Shown: positions 40,070 through 49,119 of the stretch, piece by piece | How positions within the stretch are numbered: the stretch's first letter is position 1 | How the letters are laid out: every line of letters begins with the position of its first letter | From: Oscillospiraceae bacterium | GTDB taxonomy: Bacteria > Bacillota > Clostridia > Oscillospirales > Ruminococcaceae | NCBI GenBank assembly: GCA_022793675.1 | Contig: JAAWDH010000040.1 | Span: 26,542 to 90,541, forward strand | Direction: 5' to 3' | Length of the DNA stretch: 64,000 nucleotides | Notes under the pieces: model-generated | What the model was told of the DNA's origin: nothing | The model's database searches: none | Seen by the model: only the letters and a program-made list of their open reading frames with translations | Made by a program: the position numbers and the translations under genes

Positions 40070-40732
40070 TTATTGCGGCAGCAGGATTTCGGTTGTGAAA
40101 GCGCCTGCTTCGCTGTTGCGGGACAGGTAGCCGCCGTATTTTTCCACAATATGGTCAATGCGCACCAGCCCAAAGCCATGGCCAGCGCCTTTTGTGCTTT
40201 TGAAAAGGCCCTGTTCTTTGGGCTTTTTGCCGTCAGAGGTGAAGTTTGTAAAGGAAATATACAACTGCCGGGAGTCCTTGACTTCCATGTAAATGCGGAT
40301 CAGCCGCTGGTCTTCGGGCAGTTTAAGGCTCGCTTCAATAGCATTGTCAAAAAGGTTGCCCAAAATTGCACAGAGGTCAAGGGGCGGCGTTGTCAGCGCC
40401 ACTGGGATATTGGCGTCGCTGCGGACGTTGATGTGTTTGGCGCGGGCGAGGGAAATTTTGCTGTTGAGGATGGCGTCGGTCATTGGATTGCCGGTTTTGA
40501 CCACCATATCCACCGCCGACAGCTCAGTATCCAGCGCATCGAGGTATCCGTCGATGGCAGCCAGGTCGCCGCTGGCAGCGAAAGCCTTCATGGCTTGGAT
40601 GTGGTTCTTGTAATCGTGCCGCCAGGCCCGCATCTGGCGGTACATATTTTCCACCTCGACGAAGTGGGTTTCGATCAGTTCCTGCTGGTAGGCGGCGATC
40701 CGGCTGTCAATGAGTTTTGTCAAAAATGACAT
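40070..40732 (-). CDS. Cytoplasmic GHKL sensor histidine kinase (AgrC-like core)
   Basis: 220 residues, containing only the catalytic part: RHDYKNHIQAM with the phospho-acceptor His, then LCAILGNLFDNAIEASLKLP (N box) and GHGFGLVRIDHIVEKYGGYL (G box). The membrane sensor domain that AgrC-type kinases carry is absent, so the input must come from a partner or a cytoplasmic cue. It is last in a leftward operon with a LytTR regulator and a double acetyltransferase; GGAGGAAAT precedes the ATG only 8 bp after the previous stop. Confidence 0.88.
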   Translation of the reverse strand: MSFLTKLIDSRIAAYQQELIETHFVEVENMYRQMRAWRHDYKNHIQAMKAFAASGDLAAIDGYLDALDTELSAVDMVVKTGNPMTDAILNSKISLARAKHINVRSDANIPVALTTPPLDLCAILGNLFDNAIEASLKLPEDQRLIRIYMEVKDSRQLYISFTNFTSDGKKPKEQGLFKSTKGAGHGFGLVRIDHIVEKYGGYLSRNSEAGAFTTEILLPQ

Positions 40733-40740
40733 ATTTCCTC

Positions 40741-41679
40741 CTACAGCTGGATCCAGTAGCGCTGGATTAGGCCCGTCCCGTCCGGCCCGAGCAGCTTTTC
40801 TTCGTCAGGCACTTCATTTTCCAGGATGCCGCCGTTTTTGAGGATCACGCGGCGGGAAGCTTCGTTTTCCTTGTCGCAGGTCAGCAGCACCCGGTCGTTC
40901 CCGGCAGCCTTGCATTTGGGGAGCAGCAGCCGCAGCATCTCCGAGCCGTAGCCCTTTTTCCGCTCCGAGGGGCGGACGCTGTAGCCGATGCTGCCGCCGT
41001 ATTTGAGCAAAAATTCCGACAGCTGGGGGCGGAAATCCATAATCCCGATCAGCCGGCCGTCCTTTTCCCGGATAGCCAGCCAGACGTCCGCCGGCATCGC
41101 GCCGTTTTTCGGGTGCTGGTAGTTATAGGCCCATTGGCTGAAGCTTTCAGCTTTCCTCAGCCCAGCGCAGCCGTCGAAGTCGTCGCCGTTTTCGAGCATT
41201 TCCTCCCGGCAGTCCATGACCTGTTCGGCGTAGCGGGCCTCTGGGCGCACCAGGGTCAGGATGTCGACGGTAATGTCCAGCTCTTTCCAGAAAAAGAACT
41301 GGCTGTAGGGGCCAAGGCAGGGGGAGACCTGGAAAAGCTGGCGGTAGCCCTGGGCCTGGTAGAAGTCGGGGGCTTGGAAGCTGTAGGTGTTCAGCAGCAC
41401 ATAGCGAATGCCGTCCTTTGCAGCCCGGCTTTCAGCTTCCCGCAGCAGCTTTGCGCCAAGGCCCCGTCCGCGGAACTCTTCCTCAACGAATAAGTACTCG
41501 ACTTCCAGCGTCGAAAAGGTTGAAGCGGCCACAATCCCCGCCGCCATCATGCCGTCAATCTCGATATGGAGGCTATAGTCCCGGTGGCTGCCGAAAAAGG
41601 CTTGGTTGAACTGCTTTAAACGGCGGTGCAGCTCCTCGCTCTGGGCGGCGGTGTTGGGCTTTATTAAATAGTTTTCCAT
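40741..41679 (-). CDS. Tandem GNAT-family N-acetyltransferase
   Basis: 312 residues with two acetyltransferase domains. The first (about 1-140) has the acetyl-CoA loop EEEFRGRGLGAKLLREAESR and the ending YQAQGYRQLFQ. The second (about 150-312) has SIGYSVRPSERKKGYGSEML and VLLTCDKENEASRRVILKNG. Substrates unknown. Placement between a response regulator and its histidine kinase, with short spacers, implies co-production and perhaps a role in the same response. GGAGGGAATATC precedes the ATG. Confidence 0.9.
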   Translation of the reverse strand: MENYLIKPNTAAQSEELHRRLKQFNQAFFGSHRDYSLHIEIDGMMAAGIVAASTFSTLEVEYLFVEEEFRGRGLGAKLLREAESRAAKDGIRYVLLNTYSFQAPDFYQAQGYRQLFQVSPCLGPYSQFFFWKELDITVDILTLVRPEARYAEQVMDCREEMLENGDDFDGCAGLRKAESFSQWAYNYQHPKNGAMPADVWLAIREKDGRLIGIMDFRPQLSEFLLKYGGSIGYSVRPSERKKGYGSEMLRLLLPKCKAAGNDRVLLTCDKENEASRRVILKNGGILENEVPDEEKLLGPDGTGLIQRYWIQL

Positions 41680-41696
41680 GATATTCCCTCCTACTT

Positions 41697-42404
41697 TTAG
41701 TGATAGTTGATAATGGCCCGGTTCAAAGGTTCGTACATCCCCCGCGGCAGCGGCAAAGATGTGCCGTCGGAAAGGGTGACGTCCCGCCTTCCGACCTGGC
41801 GGACGGCGGCCAGGTTGAGGATGAAGGAGCGCCCGGTGCGGAAAAAGCGCTCGTCCAGTTCTTTCTCCAGCTCCGACAGCGGGCGTCGGACGGTGTAGTC
41901 CTTCTCGGCGTGGATGATAACGTAATTTTGCTGCGCCTCCAAAAAGCGGATTTCCCGCAGCGGCAGCCGGCACAGGTTCCCGCCGTTTTCGGCGGTCAGG
42001 ATGGCTAGGAAACGGTCGGCGCGCTGCAGCCGGTCCTTGGCCCGGCTCAGCACCTCGAAAAGCTTTTCCTGCGAAGCTGGCTTCAGCAGGTAGTGCAGCG
42101 CGGAAACGTCGTAACCATCGGCTATGTAGTCGGCGAACCCGGTGACAAAAATAATTTGCAGCAGGTCGTTTTTCTGCCGCAGCGTTTTGGCCAGTGCCAC
42201 GCCGTCCATCTCTCCCATTTCGATGTCCAGCAGCAGCATATCCAGCGGGGGCGCATCGCCGCAGCGGAATAGGAAAGCCTCCGCAGAGGGAAAGGCTTCC
42301 AACGAAACGGCGACATGGGACGCTGCGGCCCATTCCTCCACCAGCCCGGTCAGATAAGCCGCGTCGGCTGGGTTGTCGTCGCAGATGGCGATTTGGTATA
42401 GCAT
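41697..42404 (-). CDS. LytTR response regulator (AgrA-like)
   Basis: 235 residues: receiver domain 1-120 with QIAICDDNPADAAYLTGLVE and the phospho-acceptor Asp in LDMLLLDIEMGEMDGV, then a LytTR DNA-binding domain (about 135-235) with REIRFLEAQQNYVIIHAEKD and DERFFRTGRSFILNLAAVRQ. It would bind pairs of imperfect direct repeats upstream of target genes. First gene of its operon, under a 17-nt spaced promoter. Confidence 0.93.
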   Translation of the reverse strand: MLYQIAICDDNPADAAYLTGLVEEWAAASHVAVSLEAFPSAEAFLFRCGDAPPLDMLLLDIEMGEMDGVALAKTLRQKNDLLQIIFVTGFADYIADGYDVSALHYLLKPASQEKLFEVLSRAKDRLQRADRFLAILTAENGGNLCRLPLREIRFLEAQQNYVIIHAEKDYTVRRPLSELEKELDERFFRTGRSFILNLAAVRQVGRRDVTLSDGTSLPLPRGMYEPLNRAIINYH

Positions 42405-42433
42405 TTCTCTCCCCCAAACTAAAGTTTAGCTAT

Positions 42434-42462
42434 ATTATATCATAGTTCAATTTTTTTTGCAA
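42434..42462 (-). promoter_or_regulatory. Promoter of the LytTR operon
   Basis: Minus strand TTGCAA, 17 nt, TATAAT, about 30 bp before the ATG. Confidence 0.72.
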
Positions 42463-42464
42463 GG

Positions 42465-43092
42465 CACGGAGGTACGGGGGTACGGAGAGTACGAGAGTAC
42501 GCGCTTTTTGAAAGAAAGCCTAGCTTAGCAGAGCTAAGCTGCAAAAACTTTTAATCGCCCGGGTAGTCGTCTGCTCCGCTATAGCTACCTACTGCGTCGA
42601 TACGCAGAACCAGAAACACTTATCGACGCAGTAGGATTTAATGGTGAGATACGCACGTCCCCTGGCGAAAAAAGTTTTACTCGATTTTTTTCAAAAAATC
42701 GCGAGTCCTAGCTTTCGTCAAGCCGAAAGCTGGCAGAGCCCTCGGTCGCTTGCCGCAGCAAGCGAAACCTCCTTCCAAAAAAAGGGCAGGAGAGCTCGAG
42801 GACCCTCCCGAGGGGTCCTCGTATGGGCTCACAAACGTTATGGAGGAGCAACCACGCAAAAGAATGCGAAGCATTCTTTCAGCATTCAGCACCTTAGTGC
42901 TGAATGCTAGGACAACTCCGGTGAATTGTCCGGACATAAAGAGTAAAAACGCATTGTTTTTATTTGGAACCACCTACCCGTAACCGCGAGAGAACCGGCC
43001 ATGTCTATCCGAAGCAGAAATCGGGCTTGCTCGATTTCCGGCGCGGACAGTCTGCGGGCACAGCCCGTCGCGAATAGTCTGCGGCGACACGC
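42465..43092 (+). repeat. Large mosaic repeat block
   Basis: GTACGGGG tracts, core, CCTACTGCGTCGATA with its perfect inverted partner (about 42588-42632), then a run of hairpins: CGATTTTTTTC/GAAAAAATCG, AGCTTTCG/CCGAAAGCT, GCTTGC/GCAAGC, GAGGACC/GGTCCTC, AGAATGC/GCATTCT, CAGCATTCAGCAC/GTGCTGAATGC, and the CGGCGACACGCCG module at the end. Much of it recurs near 15.8 and 57.8 kb. No gene in 42405-43196. Confidence 0.85.
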
Positions 43093-43134
43093 CGTGTAAA
43101 TTAACGAATTCTTCTTACCTTTTTGGGAGGGTTG

Positions 43135-43143
43135 TGGTATAAT
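43135..43143 (+). promoter_or_regulatory. Extended -10 promoter of the M16 pair
   Basis: TGG-TATAAT; no good -35 at 17 nt. 53 bp before the ATG. Confidence 0.5.
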
Positions 43144-43196
43144 AAAATGAGAAGGCGGGCTGCGCCTGTTTTTGCAAAGTGAAAGGTTGTATTAAT

Positions 43197-44474
43197 ATGT
43201 CGGAAATTCCTGTGCGTATGCCAATAGGCGACGGCGTACATTTTTCCCATCTGAAGATGGGGCGTTTTAAAGTCAATTACCTTGCGGCTAACCTGGTGCT
43301 GCCGCTGACAAGGGAAACCATTACAGAAACGGTGCTGGTGGCGATGATGCTGGAAAAAAGCACCAAGGACTATCCTACCTACCAGCTTTTTTCCAAAAAG
43401 CTGGGGCGGATGTATGGCGCAAGCGCTGGCAGTACCGTCCAGAAAATCGGCGACAGGCTAATCGTGACGCTGAACATCTCGGCGCTGGACGACAGCTTTG
43501 CGCTGGCGGGGGAAGCGCTCCTTGACCAGTCGGCCGAGGTGCTCTGTTCGATGCTTTTGAACCCTATGGTGGAAGGCGGCGCTTTTGACGCTACGACTCT
43601 CGCGCTGCAGCGGCTGGCGCTGCAAGACGCCATTGAAGCGGAAATCAACGAAAAGCGGCGCTATGCCATCGGCAAAACCGTGCAGCTGATGCTTGCGGGG
43701 GAGCCGGGCGGGCTGTCCCGGCTGGGGTACCTGGAAGACCTGGAAACCCTGACGCCGGAACGGGCCGCAAAAGCCTGGGAGCGGATGCTGCGCACGGCCC
43801 AGATCGAAATTTTCCAGGTTGGGATGGGGGAAAAGGACGCCGCCGTCCGCCGTTTTGAGCGGGCATTTGCGGGCATCCAGCGGCAGCCGCTGCCGCCGGC
43901 GGAAACCGTCATCCGCCGCAGGGGCGGGGAGCTGCGCCGCCCGGTCGAGCACTTCGAGGTGGCCCAGTCCAAGCTCTGCCTGGGGCTGCGCACCGATATC
44001 CGCCCGGAAGAGCCTGCCGTCAACGCTATGCGTATGCTGAACGCGGTCTTAGGCGGGCCGCCGACTTCCAAGCTGTTCCAAAAAGTGCGGGAGGAGATGG
44101 GGCTTTGCTACTACAGCGCCTCGCAGTATAACCGCACCAAGGGCATTTTGCTGATTGACTGCGGGGTGGCCCACGAGGATATCGCCGCCGCCGAAAAAGC
44201 GATTTTGCAGCAGGTCGACGATTTGCGGGCGGGGGCGTTTACGGACGAGGAAATGGAGTATGCAAGGCTTAGCCTGCAAAACGACTTCCATTCGCTGGGC
44301 GAGTCGCCCTATAGCTTAGCCGGCTACTATCTGGGACAGGCCCTGCAGGGGACTGCGCGCACCCCCGAGGAGGAATGCGCCGCCATTTCGGCGGTCGGCA
44401 GGGAAGATATTGCGGCGGCTGCGGCGCGGCTGGAGCTGGACACAATCTATCTGCTTACCGCCAAAGAGGCATAG
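43197..44474 (+). CDS. M16-family protein lacking the catalytic motif (YmfF-like)
   Basis: 425 residues with the two-domain M16B fold (RLIVTLNISALDDSFALAGE; LCLGLRTDIRPEEPAVNAMR; EEMGLCYYSASQYNRTKGIL). The zinc motif HxxEH is absent, so it is the inactive partner that forms a clamshell with the active protease next door, as in YmfF/YmfH pairs. ATG chosen with AAAGG 10 nt upstream; a GTG six codons earlier lacks a ribosome site. Processes or degrades small peptides; substrate unknown. Confidence 0.88.
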   Translation: MSEIPVRMPIGDGVHFSHLKMGRFKVNYLAANLVLPLTRETITETVLVAMMLEKSTKDYPTYQLFSKKLGRMYGASAGSTVQKIGDRLIVTLNISALDDSFALAGEALLDQSAEVLCSMLLNPMVEGGAFDATTLALQRLALQDAIEAEINEKRRYAIGKTVQLMLAGEPGGLSRLGYLEDLETLTPERAAKAWERMLRTAQIEIFQVGMGEKDAAVRRFERAFAGIQRQPLPPAETVIRRRGGELRRPVEHFEVAQSKLCLGLRTDIRPEEPAVNAMRMLNAVLGGPPTSKLFQKVREEMGLCYYSASQYNRTKGILLIDCGVAHEDIAAAEKAILQQVDDLRAGAFTDEEMEYARLSLQNDFHSLGESPYSLAGYYLGQALQGTARTPEEECAAISAVGREDIAAAAARLELDTIYLLTAKEA

Positions 44475-44511
44475 CCGTCCCGCTCGCCAGATATAATAAG
44501 GAAGGGATTTC

Positions 44512-45789
44512 ATGGAAAAACAGATTTTAGAAAGCAAGCGCTTGGGGGAACGCTATATCCGGGTGGCGCACCCTTCCGGCTTGACCATCCTCCTTTATCC
44601 AATGCCGGAATTTTCCACCGTCCAGGCGATGTTTGCTGCCAATTACGGTTCGGTGGATAATTGTTTTAAAACGCCTGATGACCCAGATTTTGTCCAGGTG
44701 CCCGATGGCATCGCCCATTTTTTGGAGCACAAGCTTTTCGAGAGCGAAGACGGCGACGCCTTTACCCTTTTTGCGGCCACCGGCGCGGACGCCAACGCTT
44801 ACACATCGTTTGACAAGACTTGTTATTATTTTTCTTGCAGCGATAAATTTGAGGAGTCGCTCTCGGCGCTGCTGGGGTTTGTCCAAACGCCCTATTTTAC
44901 CCAGGAAACCGTTGAAAAGGAACAAGGTATCATCGGCCAGGAAATCCGGATGTACGACGACTCGCCCAGCTGGCAGGTCATGGTCGGCCTGTTACAGTGC
45001 CTTTACCATCGAAACCCGGTGCGGGTGGACATTGCTGGCACAGCCGAAAGCATCGCGCAGATTGACGCGGCGCTGCTCCACCGCTGCTACCGTGCCTTCT
45101 ATAACCTTTCCAATATGACGTTGGCCATCGCCGGAAATTTTGACCCCGACCGGACGCTGGAGCTGATTGAAAGCAGCCTCAAGCCCGGCAAGCCGGCAAA
45201 GGTTGCCTGCGCGCCGTATGACGAGCCGGACAGCCTAGCAAGCAAACGGGCCGAACGCAGGATGGAGGTGTCGCTGCCGTTGTTCTACTTTGGCTGCAAG
45301 CTCCGTCCAGAGGAAAACGCGGCCGGTTTTCTGCGCCAACAGTACGAGCTGGAGATTTTGCTTGACCTGCTGGGCGGCAGCACCAGCGATTTTTACGAGG
45401 AAATGGTGCGGGAAGGGCTGCTCAACAACGGTTTCAGCAGCGAGGTTTTCGCCGGGCGCGGGTTCCTCTCGCTGATCTGCGGCGGCGAGTCCCGCGACCC
45501 CGATCGGGTGATGAACCGGTTCCTGGAGGTGCTCGCCGCCGCCCAGCAAAACGGCCTTTCCGAGGAAGATTTCCTAAGCTGCAAGAACGCCTTTTACGGC
45601 CGGATGGTGCGCGCCTTGAATAATGTCGACAACACAGCCTCGGCGCTGCTCGGGTCGGAAATGTCCGGCCTGGGCCTGTTCGACAGCGTCGAGCTTCTCG
45701 CCGACGTCACCCTCGAAGGCGTAACCGCCCGCCTGGCCGGCCTGTCAACAGACAGCTTCGCCCTTTCCTTGGTCCTGTCCCAGGGGTGA
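44512..45789 (+). CDS. M16-family zinc protease (YmfH-like)
   Basis: 425 residues. The active site is present: PDGIAHFLEHKLFESEDGDA with HFLEH, and a downstream Glu in VEKEQGIIGQEIRMYDD. The remainder gives two M16 halves with YASR-type text (LYHRNPVRVDIAGTAESIAQ). Located 37 bp after its inactive partner with AAGGAAGGG before the ATG. In Bacillus and other Firmicutes the pair lies near competence and sporulation genes and cleaves peptides. Confidence 0.92.
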   Translation: MEKQILESKRLGERYIRVAHPSGLTILLYPMPEFSTVQAMFAANYGSVDNCFKTPDDPDFVQVPDGIAHFLEHKLFESEDGDAFTLFAATGADANAYTSFDKTCYYFSCSDKFEESLSALLGFVQTPYFTQETVEKEQGIIGQEIRMYDDSPSWQVMVGLLQCLYHRNPVRVDIAGTAESIAQIDAALLHRCYRAFYNLSNMTLAIAGNFDPDRTLELIESSLKPGKPAKVACAPYDEPDSLASKRAERRMEVSLPLFYFGCKLRPEENAAGFLRQQYELEILLDLLGGSTSDFYEEMVREGLLNNGFSSEVFAGRGFLSLICGGESRDPDRVMNRFLEVLAAAQQNGLSEEDFLSCKNAFYGRMVRALNNVDNTASALLGSEMSGLGLFDSVELLADVTLEGVTARLAGLSTDSFALSLVLSQG

Positions 45790-45912
45790 CGAGAGGTTAC
45801 GGGAGTACGGTCGCTTTTGAAGAAAGCCAAGCTTAGCAGGGCTAAGCTCGCAAAACTTTTAATCGCCAGGGTAGTCGTCAGCACCAATTTACACGTCTAC
45901 TGCGTCGGACAC
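45785..45912 (+). repeat. Mosaic repeat, core copy
   Basis: GGTTACGGGAGTACG tract, GTCGCTTTTGAAGAAAGCC, AGCTTAGC arms, GCAAAACTTTTAATCGCCAG, CTACTGCGTCGGA. Confidence 0.85.
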
Positions 45913-45932
45913 GTTTTCTATGGAGGTGTCAA

Positions 45933-46766
45933 ATGGATAGGAAAGCAATGGCCAGGGAAACGCTGGCGATTATGGAACAGGGATATTACGAGCTTGGCAG
46001 CTCCGGCCAACGGATTGCCGTCAAAGAGGATATGGAGCGGTCGCTTAAAGGCAGCCGGCTGATTTCCCCAACAGAAGGGGAGGAGCTCCTTGGAAAGTAC
46101 CGCGTATGCGCAGGCTGCCGCCAGCCAGAGTCGCGGGTCGGGAACCTGCCCACTGTCGAGGCTGTTCGGACGCTTGCGGCAGAAGGGAAGGAGGGCATCG
46201 GCGTGCTGAACTTTGCCAGCGCGAAAAACCCGGGCGGCGGGTTCCTGAACGGGGCGATGGCCCAGGAGGAAAGCCTTGCCGTTTCCAGCACCCTTTACCC
46301 CACCTTGACGGCGCACGAGGAATATTACCGCGAAAATCGCGCCCACAGCTCGATGATGTATCTGGACTATGCGATTTATTCGCCGGAGGTCGTGTTTTTC
46401 CGCGACGGGGCTTTCCAGCTGACAGAAAAGCCCGTAAAAGCGTCTGTGCTAACGCTTCCGGCGGTTAATATGGGCCAGGTAATCCTGAAAAAGGAAAATG
46501 CTGCGGAGGCCAAAAAGGTTATGCGCCGCCGGATGAAGCTGGCGTTGGGGATTTTTGCCGAACAGCAGGCCAAACATCTGGTGCTTGGGGCGTATGGCTG
46601 CGGCGTTTTCGGAAACGACCCCCAAGAGATTGCGGCCTGGTGGAAAGGGCTTCTTACAGAGGGGATGGGGCAGTATTTCGATTCCGTCTTTTACGCCGTT
46701 TTAGACCATTCCAGAAGCCAGAGCTGTATAAAAGCTTTCCAGAAGGCCGGCTATGCCGGCAGATAA
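45933..46766 (+). CDS. Bacterial-type poly(ADP-ribose) glycohydrolase-like macrodomain protein (TIGR02452 family)
   Basis: 277 residues. The PARG catalytic signature GGG-(6-8)-QEE is explicit in NPGGGFLNGAMAQEESL (about residues 98-114), with the macrodomain strands VGVLNFASAKN before it and LVLGAYGCGVFGNDPQEIA after it. Bacterial PARGs remove ADP-ribose from proteins or nucleic acids. No ADP-ribosyltransferase gene is next to it. GGAGG lies 6 nt before the ATG. The last codons (GYAGR) run into the mosaic repeat, so the natural C-terminus may have been replaced. Confidence 0.88.
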   Translation: MDRKAMARETLAIMEQGYYELGSSGQRIAVKEDMERSLKGSRLISPTEGEELLGKYRVCAGCRQPESRVGNLPTVEAVRTLAAEGKEGIGVLNFASAKNPGGGFLNGAMAQEESLAVSSTLYPTLTAHEEYYRENRAHSSMMYLDYAIYSPEVVFFRDGAFQLTEKPVKASVLTLPAVNMGQVILKKENAAEAKKVMRRRMKLALGIFAEQQAKHLVLGAYGCGVFGNDPQEIAAWWKGLLTEGMGQYFDSVFYAVLDHSRSQSCIKAFQKAGYAGR

Positions 46767-46855
46767 TTCGCGGCGGCGTGTCGCCTCAGACAATTCGCGG
46801 CGGCGTGTCGCCTCAGACAATTCGCGGCGGCGTGTCGCCGCTGACAATTCGCGTC
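46762..46855 (+). repeat. 27-bp tandem repeat, about 3.5 units
   Basis: Units at 46762-46788, 46789-46815 and 46816-46842 plus a partial. Each is GACAATTCGCGGCGGCGTGT then CGCCTCA. Single-unit relatives occur in the repeat blocks near 29.1 and 43.0 kb. No spacers, so not CRISPR. Confidence 0.9.
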
Positions 46856-46859
46856 GGAA

Positions 46860-47040
46860 ATCCAGCAGGCCGGATTTCTGGCATAAAAACCACAACGTTT
46901 CTGTCGCGGCTGGCAGCGTTTTCGACGCAGTAGGCGGGCTAATTTGTGCTGGCAGGTACCTTGGCGATTAAAAGTTTTGCGAGCTTAGCTCTGCTAAGCT
47001 TGGCTTTCTTCAAAAGCGACCGTACTCCCGTACCCCCGTA
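46860..47040 (-). repeat. Mosaic repeat, core copy in reverse
   Basis: AATCCAGCAGGCCGGATT module, CGACGCAGTAGGCGGG, TACCTTGGCGATTAAAAGTT, AGCTTAGC arms, then GTACTCCC tracts to the lgt promoter. Confidence 0.8.
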
Positions 47041-47046
47041 CCCCTC

Positions 47047-47075
47047 TTGACAAGTTGGGCATAAAGGGATATAAT
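47047..47075 (+). promoter_or_regulatory. Promoter of lgt-folD
   Basis: TTGACA, 17 nt, TATAAT, 54 bp before the ATG. Confidence 0.82.
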
Positions 47076-47129
47076 CGATAAGCAGTCATTTTTTGGGCAA
47101 TGGTGAGTTTAAAAAAGAGGTAGTTGAAT

Positions 47130-48257
47130 ATGCATACTGTAAGCTTCCCCAATCTGGGGCTGGAGTTTCATTTAAACGCGGTGGCGTTCCAGATTGGGAA
47201 TTTCCGCCTAAACTGGTACAGCCTGATTATCGGCGTTGGGCTTTTGCTGGCGATGTGGATGGCATTCAAAAACTGCGCCCGTTTTGGCGTGATCGGCGAT
47301 AAGCTGGTGGACGTGGTTTTGGGCGGCGTGGTCGGCGGCATTATCGGCGCGCGGATTTACTACGTCATTTTTAGCTGGGACGACTACAAAGACAATTTGT
47401 CGCTGATTTTTAAGACCTGGGAGGGCGGGCTTGCCATCTATGGCGGCATTATCGGCGCTTTCCTTGTGGGCGGCTTGGTGGCGAAGCTCCGTAAAGTCAA
47501 GGTTCTGGCGGTGATGGATCTGGCGGCGATGGGCTTCCTGATTGGCCAGGGGATCGGCCGCTGGGGGAATTTCGTCAACGGCGAGGCTTTCGGCAGCAAC
47601 ACGACGCTGCCTTGGGGGATGACAGGCGACCGCATTGTCGGCTACTTGCTTAGTTCGCCGCACGTCACGGGGGCCAATATCGACCCGTATGGGCTGGTAC
47701 ATCCCTGTTTCCTTTACGAGTCTATCTGGTGCCTTGTCGGGTTTGGGCTTTTATTCTGGTACAGCTTTCACCGGCGGTTCGACGGCGAGGTGTTCATCAT
47801 GTACCTGGGTTGGTACGGCCTGGGGCGGGTGATGATCGAAGGGCTGCGCACCGACAGCCTGATGCTGGGCAACCTGCGGGTGTCGCAGCTGCTGGCCGGG
47901 CTTTTGACGGTGGCATCGGTGATTGTGTGGCTGCTGCTGCGTTCGCGCATCAAGGCCAGCAACGATCCCGAATACCTGAAATGTTACGGCTATACCAGCG
48001 CTTTCCAGGAAGAGGCGGCGGCCTATGCGGCGGAGCTGAAACGGAAAGCGAAGAAAATCGGCGCATCCGAAATCGGCGCATCCGAAATCGGCTCAGCCGC
48101 GCCGGAGGCGGTTGAAGAGACGGCGGAGGCTGGGACAGCAGAGGTTGCGCTGGCAGAGGCCGAAACGGCAGCTGTTGAGGCTGAGGAAGATGAAATTGAT
48201 AAAATTTTAGCGGAGCAAGCAGCTGGGGAGGCTGAAGGAAATGGCGGTGCTGATTGA
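47130..48257 (+). CDS. lgt: Prolipoprotein diacylglyceryl transferase, with acidic C-terminal extension
   Basis: 375 residues. Seven membrane spans and the Lgt signature [13 protein letters not shown] (about residues 148-160); also [12 protein letters not shown] and the [10 protein letters not shown] region. It attaches diacylglycerol to the lipobox Cys of prolipoproteins. Ordinary Lgt is about 260-290 residues; here about 75 extra residues follow, beginning with [13 protein letters not shown] and then a long Glu/Ala-rich acidic tail ending EGNGGAD. The extension was presumably acquired by repeat expansion. AGAGGT is 8 nt before the ATG; a TTG two codons upstream is less likely. Overlaps folD by 17 bp. 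Confidence 0.95.
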   Translation: MHTVSFPNLGLEFHLNAVAFQIGNFRLNWYSLIIGVGLLLAMWMAFKNCARFGVIGDKLVDVVLGGVVGGIIGARIYYVIFSWDDYKDNLSLIFKTWEGGLAIYGGIIGAFLVGGLVAKLRKVKVLAVMDLAAMGFLIGQGIGRWGNFVNGEAFGSNTTLPWGMTGDRIVGYLLSSPHVTGANIDPYGLVHPCFLYESIWCLVGFGLLFWYSFHRRFDGEVFIMYLGWYGLGRVMIEGLRTDSLMLGNLRVSQLLAGLLTVASVIVWLLLRSRIKASNDPEYLKCYGYTSAFQEEAAAYAAELKRKAKKIGASEIGASEIGSAAPEAVEETAEAGTAEVALAEAETAAVEAEEDEIDKILAEQAAGEAEGNGGAD

Positions 48258-49086
48258 CGGCAAGGCCCTGGCGGCCAAGGTAAAAGCCGAGGTTAGGCTG
48301 GAGGTTGACGCGCTGCGGGCGCAGGGGGTCGAGCCTGGGTTGGCGGTGGTGATTGTGGGGGACGACCCGGCGTCCCGCATCTATGTCAATGCCAAGAAAA
48401 AGGCCTGCGAGGCCTGCAATATCCGTTCGTTCGAGTATGCGCTGCCGGCAGGGACGGCCGAAGGCGACCTGCTTGCGCTGGTGGCGAAGCTCAACGCCGA
48501 CCCGCAGGTAAGCGGGATTTTGGTGCAGCTGCCGCTGCCGCCCCAGATTGACGAGGGAAAGGTGATTGCAGCGGTTGCGCCGGAAAAGGATGTCGATGCG
48601 TTCCACCCTGTCAATGTTGGCAGAATTATGGTCGGCAATTACGGTTTCCTGCCTTGTACGCCGGCGGGCTGTCTCGAACTGATTGATTCGGCCGGCGTAG
48701 AAATTGCCGGCAAGCGCTGCGTAGTCATTGGCCGCAGCAACATCGTCGGCAAGCCAATGGCAATGCTGCTGCTGCACCGCCACGGCACGGTTACGGTCTG
48801 CCATTCCCGCACCCAAAACCTCGCGGAAATCGCCCGTGGGGCGGATATCTTGGTGGCGGCGGTCGGCAAGGCCCGTTTCGTTACAGCGGAGATGGTCAAA
48901 GAGGGCGCGGCGGTCATCGACGTGGGCATGAACCGGGAAGACGGCAAGCTCTGCGGCGACGTCGATTTTGAGGCTGTCGCTTTAAAAGCGGGGTATATCA
49001 CGCCGGTGCCGGGCGGTGTCGGGCCGATGACGATTGCGATGCTGATGAAAAATACCCTTCGGGCTGCGAAGGGCTGCGTTAGATAA
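48241..49086 (+). CDS. folD: Bifunctional methylenetetrahydrofolate dehydrogenase/cyclohydrolase
   Basis: 281 residues, full length. Catalytic text [14 protein letters not shown] (active-site Tyr and Lys), [26 protein letters not shown], the NADP loop [20 protein letters not shown], and C-terminal [19 protein letters not shown]. Makes formyl-THF from methylene-THF for purines and initiator tRNA. Its start lies inside the end of lgt, so the two are translationally linked. Confidence 0.97.
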   Translation: MAVLIDGKALAAKVKAEVRLEVDALRAQGVEPGLAVVIVGDDPASRIYVNAKKKACEACNIRSFEYALPAGTAEGDLLALVAKLNADPQVSGILVQLPLPPQIDEGKVIAAVAPEKDVDAFHPVNVGRIMVGNYGFLPCTPAGCLELIDSAGVEIAGKRCVVIGRSNIVGKPMAMLLLHRHGTVTVCHSRTQNLAEIARGADILVAAVGKARFVTAEMVKEGAAVIDVGMNREDGKLCGDVDFEAVALKAGYITPVPGGVGPMTIAMLMKNTLRAAKGCVR

Positions 49087-49119
49087 AACCGGCTGTGCCG
49101 GCCAGTGGGAGGCGAGGGA

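Noticed and set aside
40741..42417. One long minus-strand frame spanning acetyltransferase and regulator
   Set aside because: Its upstream half is out of frame with the LytTR gene; the real acetyltransferase starts at 41679.
46762..46855. Possible CRISPR array
   Set aside because: Units are directly adjacent with no spacers; it is a minisatellite from the mosaic repeat family.
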